In this document: piece after piece, positions 34,077-43,544 of the stretch
Numbering within the stretch: position 1 is the first letter of the stretch
Layout of the letters: each line of letters opens with the position of its first letter
Assembly (NCBI GenBank): GCA_947259485.1
Contig: CAMYLU010000023.1
Location: 1 to 50,721 of the forward strand
Direction of reading: 5' to 3'
Source of the DNA: an uncultured Gammaproteobacteria bacterium
Lineage (GTDB): Bacteria; Pseudomonadota; Gammaproteobacteria; GCA-001735895
Length of the DNA: 50,721 bases
Translations under genes and position numbers: made by a program
The notes under the pieces: model-generated
What the model was told of the DNA's origin: nothing
Database searches by the model: none
The model's input: only the letters and a program-made list of their open reading frames with translations

Positions 34077-36110
34077 CTAGCTGACTCGCATGCCCGGCTT
34101 GGCGCCCGAGTCCGGGCTCAGGATGTAGAGCTCGGTTTCACCGGAACCGGCTGCCAGCACCATACCCTCGGATATGCCAAAGCGCATTTTGCGCGGCGCC
34201 AAATTGGCAACCATCACCGTGAGTTTGCCTTCCAGGTCCTCGGGTTGGTAGGCGTTGCTGATTCCGGCAAATACGTTGCGGGTTTCGCTACCGATATCGA
34301 GAGTGAGCTGCAACAACTTGTCTGATTTTTCGACGCGTTTGGCAGCGACGATTTTCGCAATGCGGAAATCCAGTTTGGCGAAGTCGTCATAATCGATCTC
34401 GGCCGCGATGGCTTCGATCGATGGGTCGCTCGAGGTCTGCTGCATTTTCTGCTCCGTGGCGAGGTCTTCTTTTGTGGCCTCGATCATGCGCTCGATAAAA
34501 ACCGGTTCGATTCGCGTCATCAGGGGCTTGAATCGATTAATACCGTGATCCAGCAGGTTATCACCGAGGTTGGCCCATACGAGGTTTTCAACCTTAAGGA
34601 ATTCCTCGGACTGTGCCGCCAGCTTTGGCAAAACGGGTTTCAGCAAAATGATCAGCTGACGAAAGCAATTCAAACCGATGCTGCAAACATCCTGTACTTC
34701 GGAGGCCCGGGCCGGATCCTTGATGGCTACCCAGGGCTGTTTTTCGTCGATGTACTGGTTGACTTTATCAGCCAGCGCCATGATGTCGCGCATGGCCTTA
34801 CCGAATTCGCGGTTTTCGTAGTAATCGGCAACCGGTTCTGCGGCGGCGAGAATCTTTTGGCTCAAATCTTCGCTGGAGAGTTTGGCAGCGAGCTTGCCGT
34901 CAAAGCTTTTGTTAATAAACCCGGCGCAACGGCTGGCAATGTTCACCAGTTTGCCAACCAGGTCGGAATTGACGCGGGTTGTAAAATCCTCGAGGTTCAG
35001 GTCGATATCGTCGATCCCGGGACCGAGCTTGGCGGCAAAATAATAGCGCAGGTACTCGGGATTCAAGTGTTCGAGGTAAGTGCGTGCCATGATAAAGGTG
35101 CCGCGTGACTTGGACATCTTTTGGCCGTCGACGGTCAGGAATCCATGGCAATAAACCGCGCTCGGCTTGCGGAAACCGGCGCCATGCAGCATCGCTGGCC
35201 AGAACATGGTATGGAAGCGAGCGATATCTTTACCAATGAAATGGTAAAGCTCGTGCTTGCTTTCGGCATTCCAGTACTCGTCGAAGTCGTGCCCTGTGGT
35301 CTCGCACCAGTTTTTGAAACTGGCCATGTAGCCGATCGGCGCATCCAGCCAGACGTAAAAATATTTACCCGGTGCGTCTGGAATCTCGAAACCCCAGTAG
35401 GGTGCGTTGCGCGAAATATCCCAGTCCTTGAGGCCCTCATCGAGCCATTCGTTCATCTTGTTGGCAATTTCGGTTTGCACGTGCCCGGCGGCGAACCAGG
35501 CTTTGAGCATGTCTTCAAAGTCTTCCAGCTTGAAGAAATACTGTTCCGAATCCTTTTCGATCGGGGTTTCCCCGCTGACCACCGATACTGGATTCTTGAG
35601 CTCGGTGGGATCATAGGTAGCACCACAGTTTTCACAGTTGTCACCGTACTGATCGCCGGCACCGCAGTTAGGGCACTCACCCTTGATAAATCGATCCGGC
35701 AGAAACATTTCTGCTATCGGGTCATAAGCCTGTGAAATGACGCGTGTTCGGATATGCCCGGCTTGTTTCAGCTGGGTATAGATGTACTCGGCGAAAAAGC
35801 GATTCTCGTCGGAATGGGTACTGTAGTAATTGTCGAAAGCGACGCCAAAATCGGTAAAATCCTGCAGGTGTTCCTTGTGCATGCGTTCGATCAATGCTTC
35901 CGGGGTAACCCCTTCTGCCTGCGCGCGCAGCATGATCGGCGTGCCGTGGGCATCGTCGGCGCACACGTAGATGCATTCGTGACCGCGCAGCCTCTGAAAG
36001 CGCGCCCAGATGTCGGTCTGCACGTACTCGAGCATATGGCCGATATGGATCGGACCATTGGCATAAGGCAGCGCGCTGGTCACCACTATCTGGCGGGATT
36101 TGGAACTCAT
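34077..36110 (-). CDS. metG: methionyl-tRNA synthetase
   Basis: Class I synthetase charging tRNA(Met). The 677 residues include the HIGH motif at 22-25 (PIHIGHML), the zinc-binding insert with CPNCG and CENCG, the KMSKS motif in [10 protein letters not shown], the anticodon domain and a C-terminal tRNA-binding OB fold ([19 protein letters not shown]) that supports dimerisation. The layout equals long E. coli-type MetG. It is divergent from apbC (149-base gap), a common gammaproteobacterial pairing. Its TAG stop is followed without a gap by the TTG start of the protease gene in the same frame. Confidence 0.97.
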   Translation of the reverse strand: MSSKSRQIVVTSALPYANGPIHIGHMLEYVQTDIWARFQRLRGHECIYVCADDAHGTPIMLRAQAEGVTPEALIERMHKEHLQDFTDFGVAFDNYYSTHSDENRFFAEYIYTQLKQAGHIRTRVISQAYDPIAEMFLPDRFIKGECPNCGAGDQYGDNCENCGATYDPTELKNPVSVVSGETPIEKDSEQYFFKLEDFEDMLKAWFAAGHVQTEIANKMNEWLDEGLKDWDISRNAPYWGFEIPDAPGKYFYVWLDAPIGYMASFKNWCETTGHDFDEYWNAESKHELYHFIGKDIARFHTMFWPAMLHGAGFRKPSAVYCHGFLTVDGQKMSKSRGTFIMARTYLEHLNPEYLRYYFAAKLGPGIDDIDLNLEDFTTRVNSDLVGKLVNIASRCAGFINKSFDGKLAAKLSSEDLSQKILAAAEPVADYYENREFGKAMRDIMALADKVNQYIDEKQPWVAIKDPARASEVQDVCSIGLNCFRQLIILLKPVLPKLAAQSEEFLKVENLVWANLGDNLLDHGINRFKPLMTRIEPVFIERMIEATKEDLATEQKMQQTSSDPSIEAIAAEIDYDDFAKLDFRIAKIVAAKRVEKSDKLLQLTLDIGSETRNVFAGISNAYQPEDLEGKLTVMVANLAPRKMRFGISEGMVLAAGSGETELYILSPDSGAKPGMRVS

Positions 36111-36259
36111 CGAATGGACTGGCCTGGTTAAAGCGACGTATTTTAGGTGCTGGACCAGGCACTGTATAGAACATTCACATAAAAACTAAGTGATATTTCT
36201 TGACCGGCTCGGGTAAAATGCGCGCTCGATTCAGAAACCCTGAAATAGATACATTAAGC

Positions 36260-37348
36260 ATGGCAATCGAAAAATCGCAGATTGAAACGAAGCTGGGTCA
36301 GGTCATAGACCCCAACATGGAAACCGACCTGGTCTCGAGCAAGGCCGTCAAGTCGATCGAAGCGGATGGAGACAACTGCAAGATCCAGATTCAGCTGGGC
36401 TACCCGGCGGCGGGTTATTTCGCTTCGCTGAAACAGGAAATCGAGGCGGCGTTGAGTGACCTCGACGGTATTGGGTCGGTCGAGGTAGAAGTTTCGAGCC
36501 AGGTCAAGTCGCATGCCGTGCAGCAGAATTTGAAACCCCTGACGGGGATCAAGAATGTCATCGCGGTCGCCTCCGGTAAAGGTGGCGTGGGCAAGTCGAC
36601 GACCGCGGTTAATCTTGCCCTCGCGTTGCAGGCTGAAGGCGCGACGGTTGGTATACTTGACGCCGATATCTATGGTCCCAGTATTCCGCGCATGCTGGGA
36701 TGCAAAGGCCAGCCCGAGTCATCCGATGGTAAAAGCCTCGAGCCGATGGTTGGTCACGGTATCCAGTCGATGTCGATCGGGTACCTGGTCGAGGAAGATA
36801 CGCCAATGATCTGGCGCGGGCCGATGGTCACCCAGGCACTCGAGCAATTACTTAATGACACCCGTTGGGTTGATGTCGACTACCTGATAATCGACTTACC
36901 TCCCGGAACTGGCGACATCCAGTTAACGCTGGCGCAGAAGATACCGGTCAGTGGCGCGGTCATCGTTACAACCCCGCAGGACATTGCCCTGCTGGACGCG
37001 CGCAAGGGGCTGAAAATGTTCGAAAAGGTCGAAGTTCCAGTGCTTGGTGTCATCGAGAACATGAGCATTCATATCTGTAGCCAGTGTGGGCACAGCGAAC
37101 CTATTTTCGGTGAAGGCGGTGGTGCGCGCATGTCAGCTGAACACGGTGTCGATTTGCTTGGCTCGCTGCCGCTCGACATTCACATTCGGGAACAGTCCGA
37201 TAGTGGTAATCCCACCGTGGCCGCGATGGCGGATAGTCCGATTGCCGCAATATACCGCGAAGTAGCGCGCAAGACCGCGGCCAAGCTCGCCACCAAGGCG
37301 CGCGATCACTCGGCCGCCTTCCCCAATATCGTAATCCAGAACAATTGA
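36260..37348 (+). CDS. apbC: iron-sulfur cluster carrier P-loop protein (Mrp/ApbC)
   Basis: Nucleotide-dependent Fe-S carrier that delivers clusters to apo-proteins. From ATG 36260 it has 362 residues: an N-terminal DUF59/MIP18-like domain (about 1-90), the deviant Walker A GKGGVGKST at 107-115, LIIDLPPGTGDIQLT, and the cluster-binding CxxC in HICSQCGHSEP. The earlier in-frame start would add an unlikely 20 residues with no Shine-Dalgarno. It is divergent from metG. After its stop lies a 121-bp nested palindrome, then the convergent pirin operon. Confidence 0.95.
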   Translation: MAIEKSQIETKLGQVIDPNMETDLVSSKAVKSIEADGDNCKIQIQLGYPAAGYFASLKQEIEAALSDLDGIGSVEVEVSSQVKSHAVQQNLKPLTGIKNVIAVASGKGGVGKSTTAVNLALALQAEGATVGILDADIYGPSIPRMLGCKGQPESSDGKSLEPMVGHGIQSMSIGYLVEEDTPMIWRGPMVTQALEQLLNDTRWVDVDYLIIDLPPGTGDIQLTLAQKIPVSGAVIVTTPQDIALLDARKGLKMFEKVEVPVLGVIENMSIHICSQCGHSEPIFGEGGGARMSAEHGVDLLGSLPLDIHIREQSDSGNPTVAAMADSPIAAIYREVARKTAAKLATKARDHSAAFPNIVIQNN

Positions 37349-37378
37349 CCTGAAATAGCCTCGCTATACATGACCCTT

Positions 37379-37499
37379 GCTAGCACCGGGGAACATTCTC
37401 AAAACGCGCTATGAATACATCCATGTACGCTCGCGTCCGGAGCGCCGGACCGTTTCAACCCTGAAAAACACGGTTTTGAGAATGTTCCCCGGCGCTAGC
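37379..37499. repeat. 121-bp nested palindromic element between convergent genes
   Basis: Outer arms of 27 bases (37379-37405 and 37473-37499) are inverted copies with one mismatch, starting GCTAGC and ending CTCAAAAC. In the middle GTCCGG-AGCG-CCGGAC (37435-37450) forms a second, perfect stem. The spacer also holds a short ATACATCCATGTA stretch. The element has no open frame, fills the gap between apbC and the pirin gene, and resembles REP or MITE-like intergenic repeats. Copy number elsewhere in the genome cannot be seen from here. Confidence 0.7.
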
Positions 37500-37549
37500 T
37501 AAGAATCGCACAATTCTGAGATCTCGCCAGAAAGGGCATAAAGCGAAGG

Positions 37550-38395
37550 TTAGAAGTTACCGTCGCGGTAATCACTGAATGCCTGGCGCACCTCGGCTTC
37601 GGTATTCATTACGAAGGGGCCACCGCGTGCCACCGGCTCGTTGAGTGGTTTACCCGCAACCAGTAACAAGCGGCTTTCCTGATCGCTACTTTTCAAGGCG
37701 ACCGCGTCGCCTTTACCGAGCACCGCCAATTGATCGCGAGCCAGCTTCATTTGATTTCCCTCGGTATCTTCCAGCGCTACTTCGCCATTAATGATATAGA
37801 CAAATGCATTATGATCGGCATCAAGGCTTTCGATGAACTCGGTACCTGGTTGCAGCATTACATCAAGATAAACTGGATCGGTAAGCGGTTGACTGACGGG
37901 TCCGGTCGTGCCCCGGGAAGTGACGCCACTGATTACTTTAACCTTGGTGCCTTCCCTGGTTTCGGTCGGAATACTGGCTGCGTCATGCTCCTGGTATGCC
38001 GGCCTGTCCATCTTGCGAGCACCCGGCAGGTTTATCCAGAGTTGAAAGCCTTCCAGCAGACCATCCTGCTGTTCCGGCATTTCTGAATGCACGATGCCGC
38101 TGCCGGCCGTCATCCACTGGATGCCGCCGGGCTCGATGACACCTTCATTGCCGGTATTATCCTTGTGGCGCATGCGTCCGTTGAGCAGGTAGGTTACGGT
38201 TTCAAAACCCCGATGCGGATGCGGTGGGAAGCCGGCGATATAGTCGTCAGGGTTATCCGAGCGGAACGCGTCGAGCAGTAGAAAGGGATCGAGATCCATC
38301 AAGGCGGGTTGTCCGATAACGCGCACCAGGTCCACGCCGGCACCGTCGGTTGTTGCCTGCCCGGTAATGACTTGTTGAGCTTTACGTGTGTTCAT
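37550..38395 (-). CDS. pirin family protein
   Basis: Bicupin metalloprotein; some bacterial pirins are quercetin 2,3-dioxygenases, others regulatory. The start at ATG 38395 has AGGAG seven bases upstream overlapping the azoR stop, giving 281 residues. The N-terminal cupin holds the metal ligands H59, H61, H103 and E105 (PPHPHRGFETVT, GIVHSEMPE), and the C-terminal cupin ends with PVARGGPFVMNTEAEV typical of pirins. It is the last gene of a doxX-azoR-pirin operon, which suggests protection against quinones or other electrophiles. Confidence 0.93.
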   Translation of the reverse strand: MNTRKAQQVITGQATTDGAGVDLVRVIGQPALMDLDPFLLLDAFRSDNPDDYIAGFPPHPHRGFETVTYLLNGRMRHKDNTGNEGVIEPGGIQWMTAGSGIVHSEMPEQQDGLLEGFQLWINLPGARKMDRPAYQEHDAASIPTETREGTKVKVISGVTSRGTTGPVSQPLTDPVYLDVMLQPGTEFIESLDADHNAFVYIINGEVALEDTEGNQMKLARDQLAVLGKGDAVALKSSDQESRLLLVAGKPLNEPVARGGPFVMNTEAEVRQAFSDYRDGNF

Positions 38396-38405
38396 TGGTT
38401 TGCTC

Positions 38406-39017
38406 CTAGGCCGCAATGGCCGAATATTGCTGTGCGATTTCTGACTTCGCTTTGGCAAAGCTTGCCTCGGCATCGAGGTTCATCTGGTCAGCGCCGACGA
38501 TATTGACATCATCGATGCCGATGAAACTAAAGACCTGCTTCAGGTAACCGCTGACAAAGTCTACCGGGCTCGCCAGTGGCACACCACCCGTGGTAATGAT
38601 GATGTCTGCGTGCTTGCCCTCGAGTAGACCTTGCGGCCCATCGGCACCGTAGCGAAAGGTGACGCCTGCGCGGCAAACCAGGTCGATCCAGGCTTTCAGG
38701 GTTGCCGGAACGCCGAAGTTGTACATCGGTGTGGTCAACACGATATGGTCAGCCCACTTAAGCTCTTCAATGAGTTGATCGGAAAAAGCCAGGCGTGCAG
38801 ACTGTGCGGGTTCACGATCGCCCAGCGCGGTGAAATTGGCGGCTATCCAGTTGCTGTCTATGAATGACAGGTCCTGGTTCAGATCGCGAACCTTCATTTC
38901 TCCGACCGGATTAACCTGCTTCAACTGCTCTAGCAGGTAGTCACCAAGTTTTTTACTGCTCGCATCAGCGGGGTTGGCACTGGCGTCGAGTCGTAAAATA
39001 CGGTTTGTCTCTTGCAT
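38406..39017 (-). CDS. azoR: FMN-dependent NADH-azoreductase
   Basis: Flavodoxin-like quinone/azo reductase that makes two-electron reductions with NADH. The 203 residues show the FMN phosphate loop region (LRLDASANPADASSKKLGDYL), the flavin-contacting TPMYNFGVPATLKAWID motif diagnostic of AzoR, and TTGGVPLASPVDFVSGYLK. It starts two bases after the doxX stop and is followed ten bases later by pirin, so all three are one transcription unit. The set is a typical electrophile and quinone stress module, probably under the divergent LysR regulator. Confidence 0.93.
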   Translation of the reverse strand: MQETNRILRLDASANPADASSKKLGDYLLEQLKQVNPVGEMKVRDLNQDLSFIDSNWIAANFTALGDREPAQSARLAFSDQLIEELKWADHIVLTTPMYNFGVPATLKAWIDLVCRAGVTFRYGADGPQGLLEGKHADIIITTGGVPLASPVDFVSGYLKQVFSFIGIDDVNIVGADQMNLDAEASFAKAKSEIAQQYSAIAA

Positions 39018-39019
39018 GA

Positions 39020-39424
39020 CTAAGCGACCTCCAGTTTTAATTGTGGACGGAAGACCCAGTCACCTGGTCCCTGTGCCACCAGCAACAGGAATCCACCCGC
39101 GAGGCCGATATTTTTCATAAATAAAATCGTCTGCATTTGCTGGCTGAAATCGCTATGGAACAATACCGCGGTCAGCAGGGTAAAGCCGGCCAGCAACAAT
39201 GCGGCAAACCTGGCCTGGAAACCAATCAAAATTGCGATTCCGCCCAGGATCTCGAGCCCGATCACGGCTGGCAACAGCAGGCCGGGCAGTCCCACCGATT
39301 CCATGTAAGCCTGGGTTCCGGCGTAACCGGCACCGATCTTGCTGAATCCTGCGATGATGAAAACGACCGCAAGCATGGCACGGGCGGAGAGCATAGCGAC
39401 GTTGGATAAAAATTTTGAATTCAT
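39020..39424 (-). CDS. DoxX family membrane protein
   Basis: Four-helix membrane protein of 134 residues with the DoxX signature ARAMLAVVFIIAGFSKIGAG in the first helix and AVIGLEILGGIAILIGFQARFAALLLAGFTL in the next two. DoxX-like proteins are found in redox and thiol stress operons, sometimes as quinol-linked subunits; the exact role is unclear. It heads the doxX-azoR-pirin operon and is divergent from a LysR gene 99 bases away. Its ending DWVFRPQLKLEVA is usual for the subgroup. Confidence 0.9.
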   Translation of the reverse strand: MNSKFLSNVAMLSARAMLAVVFIIAGFSKIGAGYAGTQAYMESVGLPGLLLPAVIGLEILGGIAILIGFQARFAALLLAGFTLLTAVLFHSDFSQQMQTILFMKNIGLAGGFLLLVAQGPGDWVFRPQLKLEVA

Positions 39425-39460
39425 TTTGTTTGCCTCAGAGTGATTGATGCAGTTATTATT

Positions 39461-39523
39461 ATTGTTCTGTATATTTAATAAATAGCGTAATAAACAAATT
39501 ACTGTTTCTATTTAGAGAACAAT
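39461..39523. promoter_or_regulatory. divergent doxX/LysR control region with inverted repeat
   Basis: The gap between doxX and its divergent LysR gene is AT-rich. ATTGTTCT at 39461-39468 is exactly inverted as AGAACAAT at 39516-39523, the latter touching the LysR ATG. AGAG seven bases above that ATG is the likely Shine-Dalgarno. The repeat could be a regulator site, but the arm spacing (47 bases) is wide for a single LysR dimer; two half-sites bound by a tetramer is the more likely reading. Confidence 0.35.
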
Positions 39524-40417
39524 ATGAATCGCTTTGAAGAACTTGAATCATTTGTAGCGGTGGTGGATTTTCGAGGCTTCAGCAATGCCAGCGAAAAACT
39601 CGGCATTGTGAAGTCGATGGTGAGTCGGCGTGTCAGTGAACTCGAGCAGCGTCTCGGGGTGCAATTGTTACAGCGCACCACCAGGCGTCAGTCTTTGACC
39701 GAGACCGGTAAGGAGTTTTATCAACGTGCAACGCAAATTCTGGCTGATCTAAACGAGGCCGAGCAATATGTCGTTGATGCACAATGCGAAGTATCCGGAC
39801 GCATAAGGCTGGCGCTGCCGCTCGGCTTTGGCGTCGACCAGTTGGCGCAACCGATCAGCAATTTCCTGGCCGACCACCGTGATATCAGCATCGACATTGA
39901 TCTCAGCGACCGCCAGGTTGACCTGGTTGAGGAGAATATGGACCTGGCGATACGGATTGGCGAATTAGAGGACTCGGGCTTGATTGCACGTAAACTTGCG
40001 AGCGTGCATTTTAGTATTTGCGCGAGCCCCGATTACCTCAAACAGCACGGTGAACCCCGCCATCCGGCAGAACTGGCACAGCACGAAGTACTCGTTTACA
40101 GCAATGTTGCGGTGGGTCGCCAATGGTTTTACGAGGAAGATGGGAAGCGTGTAAGTCCAAGGATGAAATACCGACTCAGCGCAAACAATGGTGAGTTTCT
40201 GGCTGCGGTCGCCAGCTGTGGCCATGCGATCGTGAGTGGCCCGGTAGCATTCCTGCAGGATTATATCGAAGCTGGTGACCTGGTCCCTGTTTTGACCGGG
40301 TATCCGCGTCCGGAAGTCGGTATGTACGCGGTCTATCCTCCCGGTCGCCTGGTTTCACGACGGGTCAAGGTTTTCAGTGATGCACTCTATGCGCATTTTC
40401 GTGAGCGCAATATATAG
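39524..40417 (+). CDS. LysR-family transcriptional regulator
   Basis: The 297-residue protein has a LysR helix-turn-helix (FVAVVDFRGFSNASEKLGIVKSMVSRRVSELEQRLG) at about 8-60 and an effector domain from about 88. The opening and the RLALPLGFGVDQLAQPISNFL segment place it with the CrgA/PecT-like group that often controls neighbouring reductases and DoxX genes. Divergent placement 99 bases from doxX-azoR-pirin makes that operon its likely target; the inducer may be a quinone or electrophile. It ends immediately before the convergent kinase gene. Confidence 0.92.
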   Translation: MNRFEELESFVAVVDFRGFSNASEKLGIVKSMVSRRVSELEQRLGVQLLQRTTRRQSLTETGKEFYQRATQILADLNEAEQYVVDAQCEVSGRIRLALPLGFGVDQLAQPISNFLADHRDISIDIDLSDRQVDLVEENMDLAIRIGELEDSGLIARKLASVHFSICASPDYLKQHGEPRHPAELAQHEVLVYSNVAVGRQWFYEEDGKRVSPRMKYRLSANNGEFLAAVASCGHAIVSGPVAFLQDYIEAGDLVPVLTGYPRPEVGMYAVYPPGRLVSRRVKVFSDALYAHFRERNI

Positions 40418-42760
40418 CTAACCGGCTTTACGAGCACCCAGTTCGACAGGGGGAAAGTAAAGGTTAAGCAACCTGGCGAGTTGCTTCTTAACAAAGGGCT
40501 TGGCGATATAATCATTCATACCGGCCTCGATACAGGCTTCCCGATCACCATCCTGTGTGTTCGCGGTTATCGCGACAATCGGGATGCTGCTGGCGACCGG
40601 GCCCAGTGCGCGAATTTGACGCGTGGCCTCATAGCCGTCCATTTCAGGCATCTGGATATCCATGAAAATCAGATCATAGTGTCTTGCTTTAACGGCTTCG
40701 ACGGCCTCGAATCCGTTGTTGGCAGATTCTACCTGGTAACCGATGCTATCCAGCATTTTCTCGACCACAACCAGGTTCACGGGCACGTCGTCTACCACCA
40801 GAATGCGAAGCTGTGCGCCTGTCTTGTCGGCCCTGAACTGCTGGCCGGGAATAATCGTAATGGTGTCGTCACTATCTTCGTCAACAGCGTTCGGGTCGAA
40901 ACGCGGTAACGAGATTTCAAACCAGAACTGGCTGCCTTCACCCTCGGTACTGGAGACTCCGATTTCACCGCCCATGGTTTCGACGATTTTGCGACAGATT
41001 GCGAGACCCAGGCCAGTGCCTCCAAATTTACGCGAAGTTGAAGCGTCGACCTGGGTAAAGCTTTTAAATAATTTGTCGATCGAAGCAGCAGGAATGCCGG
41101 TGCCGGTATCGGTGATTTCGGTACGTAGCCTGGGATTCTGGTTATCGCCGCCAACTCGTGTGACCTCGATAGAAATAATGCCCTCCTGGGTGAACTTGAT
41201 TGCATTGCCGACCAGGTTGACCATGACCTGGCGCAAGCGTCCGTAATCGCCCAGGTAGACAGCCTGCACTTCTGCATCGATCTCGTAGCTGAGCTGCAGA
41301 CCTTTCTCCCTGGCCTGAGGGTCCAGTATGTCAACCACTCCCGAAACCATGCTGGCATAATCGAATTCGGCTTGTTCAAGGGTTATGCGTCGTGCTTCGA
41401 GACGAGACAGGTCTAGAATATCGTTGATAATTCGCAGCAAAGCTGTGCCTGAATCCTGGATAATTCGGGCGTAGTTTTTTTGCTCGTCATCCATTTCGCT
41501 GTCGATCAGGAGATCGGTCATACCGATTACACCGTTCATCGGTGTGCGGATTTCATGGCTCATGATCGCGAGAAATTCTGATTTTGCCCGATTACTCTGT
41601 TCCGCGTCTTCCTTGGCCTCGACCAGTCCCTGCTGGGCTTTGTGCAGCGCCGTGATGTCCGAGCCAGATCCTCGATAACCGAGAAATCTCCCATCGGTGC
41701 AGAAAACCGGCTTTGCGCTGATTGATAACCATACCCGGGTGCCGTCATCCTTGTCCCGGGGATGAATAAAGTCCCGAAATGGTTGATGCTTTTCAAGCGT
41801 GCTTAAATGCTCATTATATGCCTCCACCGGCATATTCGGGATGCCGGTTTCGGCACGTGTTTTCCCCAGCAGATTTTTAGGAGACACCCCGGTTACCGCC
41901 TCAAAGCTCTCGGAAAAATAACTGAAACGCAGATTTTCATCCATTTCCCAGAACCAGTCGGAACCTGACTCGGCAAAGTCGTGCAGACGTTGCTCCTGGA
42001 AAGCGACATCGGAGCGGTGGCTTTCACCGATTTCGCGCAACGCATCGTTAAGCAGGTCGATAGTTTCACCAAGCTCATCCTTGCGGGCATGACGAATATT
42101 GTTTTCGTCGGCTCGCACCGGGTCGAGTTTCGCCCTTTTCAAGCTTTCATGAATCTCTTCGAGCGGATAGATCAGGTTAAATACCACGTAGATAAATACG
42201 ATAGATCCGGCGACGGCGCAGATTATCAGGGTCAGCCCCAGAATTCGAAATACAAATCGATCCAACTCCTGGTTGATCGGTTCGGCATCCATACGCAGTA
42301 TTACGTCAGTCTCGATCGCAAGTTCCGTGGCCGAAAGAAATAATTCGTAGCGGGGCTCACGAGCCGATAGATCTTCACGCGTACGCTTACCTGCCGTCGG
42401 TACCAACTCTGTAGATTCGCCGGCGTTTGCAATCCGAAGTCCTTTGGCATCGTAGGCGCTAGCGCCCACCAGGCGCGAGTCGGCGGAAATCAGGTTCTCG
42501 AGGTCTGACGCAATCGCGATGCTTTCATGGTAGTGGTGATTAAGTGCTGCCGAGGCGGCGACGCGAGCAACCTCTCGATAATTGGCGAGCAGGGAGGACT
42601 CGTAACTTCCGTACGACGGCACGACAATAATAAACTCGATCACTACTATGGCCGCAAAAACGACCAGGAACAACCTGCGCGCGAGGCGAAAGCGCAGCAT
42701 CTGTCTCAGTTTCCTGAGCCAGTTCGTGGGGTTGGACCGGGTTTGAGTAAAAACAGCCAT
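40418..42760 (-). CDS. membrane-bound hybrid sensor histidine kinase with PAS and receiver domains
   Basis: The 780 residues read, in order: helix 1 (about 30-48), a periplasmic sensor region of about 120 residues, helix 2 (170-194), a HAMP-like linker, a PAS domain (about 260-375), HisKA with phospho-accepting His402 in [10 protein letters not shown], the ATPase domain ([25 protein letters not shown]) and a receiver domain with Asp701 in [11 protein letters not shown] and Lys in IAKPF. No separate response regulator or Hpt gene is beside it, so the phosphorelay partner is elsewhere. Periplasmic ligand unknown. The gene is divergent from dcd and abuts the convergent LysR gene. Confidence 0.93.
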   Translation of the reverse strand: MAVFTQTRSNPTNWLRKLRQMLRFRLARRLFLVVFAAIVVIEFIIVVPSYGSYESSLLANYREVARVAASAALNHHYHESIAIASDLENLISADSRLVGASAYDAKGLRIANAGESTELVPTAGKRTREDLSAREPRYELFLSATELAIETDVILRMDAEPINQELDRFVFRILGLTLIICAVAGSIVFIYVVFNLIYPLEEIHESLKRAKLDPVRADENNIRHARKDELGETIDLLNDALREIGESHRSDVAFQEQRLHDFAESGSDWFWEMDENLRFSYFSESFEAVTGVSPKNLLGKTRAETGIPNMPVEAYNEHLSTLEKHQPFRDFIHPRDKDDGTRVWLSISAKPVFCTDGRFLGYRGSGSDITALHKAQQGLVEAKEDAEQSNRAKSEFLAIMSHEIRTPMNGVIGMTDLLIDSEMDDEQKNYARIIQDSGTALLRIINDILDLSRLEARRITLEQAEFDYASMVSGVVDILDPQAREKGLQLSYEIDAEVQAVYLGDYGRLRQVMVNLVGNAIKFTQEGIISIEVTRVGGDNQNPRLRTEITDTGTGIPAASIDKLFKSFTQVDASTSRKFGGTGLGLAICRKIVETMGGEIGVSSTEGEGSQFWFEISLPRFDPNAVDEDSDDTITIIPGQQFRADKTGAQLRILVVDDVPVNLVVVEKMLDSIGYQVESANNGFEAVEAVKARHYDLIFMDIQMPEMDGYEATRQIRALGPVASSIPIVAITANTQDGDREACIEAGMNDYIAKPFVKKQLARLLNLYFPPVELGARKAG

Positions 42761-42873
42761 TAAACAGGTATCGGCATACCGCCAGAATGCCTTAAAACTT
42801 TTTGGCGGCAGTTCAAGGAGCTATAGGAATGGATAAAATTGGTTTGCGGGGAGCGCAAAAGATAGAATCCGCA

Positions 42874-42907
42874 TCGACGCCTGTACCCCGGAGCGGATAT
42901 AATCCGC
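42874..42907 (+). promoter_or_regulatory. probable dcd promoter with palindromic -10
   Basis: TATAAT at 42898-42903 with a weak TCGACG at 42874-42879, 18 bases upstream. The -10 is the centre of a perfect palindrome GCGGAT-ATA-ATCCGC (42893-42907), a possible operator. The start GTG follows 23 bases below the -10. A second small inverted repeat, TTTGCG-GGGAG-CGCAAA, lies at 42843-42859. Confidence 0.5.
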
Positions 42908-42926
42908 GTTTTTCAGAGATAAGCCT

Positions 42927-43493
42927 GTGAGCATTAAATCGGACCGGTGGATTCGCCGAATGGCGGCAGCTGAAGGTATGATCGAGCCCTTCGAATCCGG
43001 GCAGGTACGGGAATCGGAAAACGGCCGTATCATTTCTTACGGCACTTCGAGTTACGGCTACGATGTTCGTTGTGCCGACGAGTTCAAGATATTCACCAAC
43101 ATCAACTCTGCGATCGTCGATCCAAAAAATTTCGCTGACGAAAGTTTCGTCGATATTCAATCCGACGTTTGCATTATTCCGCCGAATTCATTTGCGCTGG
43201 CGCGCACCGTGGAATACTTCCGCATACCCCGCAGCGTACTGACGATCTGTCTGGGTAAATCCACGTATGCCCGTTGCGGTATTATTGTCAATGTTACTCC
43301 GCTGGAGCCCGAATGGGAGGGCCATGTGACGCTCGAATTTTCGAATACAACCCCGCTACCGGCAAAGATTTACGCTAACGAAGGCGTTGCGCAAATGCTG
43401 TTCTACGAATCCGATGAAGTCTGCGAAACCTCCTATAAGGATCGGGGTGGCAAATACCAGGGACAGAAAGGGGTTACGCTGCCCAAGGCCTAG
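42927..43493 (+). CDS. dcd: dCTP deaminase
   Basis: Converts dCTP to dUTP, the main route to dTMP precursors in enteric-type bacteria. The 188-residue trimeric enzyme shows [12 protein letters not shown], the substrate loop [16 protein letters not shown], the catalytic region with Glu in [17 protein letters not shown] and the closing [17 protein letters not shown]. Start is GTG at 42927, as in several orthologues; no ATG is closer. It is divergent from the hybrid kinase (166-base gap) and convergent with the HAD hydrolase. It is not of the bifunctional Dcd-Dut type as far as the motifs show. Confidence 0.96.
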   Translation: MSIKSDRWIRRMAAAEGMIEPFESGQVRESENGRIISYGTSSYGYDVRCADEFKIFTNINSAIVDPKNFADESFVDIQSDVCIIPPNSFALARTVEYFRIPRSVLTICLGKSTYARCGIIVNVTPLEPEWEGHVTLEFSNTTPLPAKIYANEGVAQMLFYESDEVCETSYKDRGGKYQGQKGVTLPKA

Positions 43494-43544
43494 CTGTTTC
43501 AGGCTATTTCAGCGATGCGCTTATAGCAGGACATCTCCCTGACA

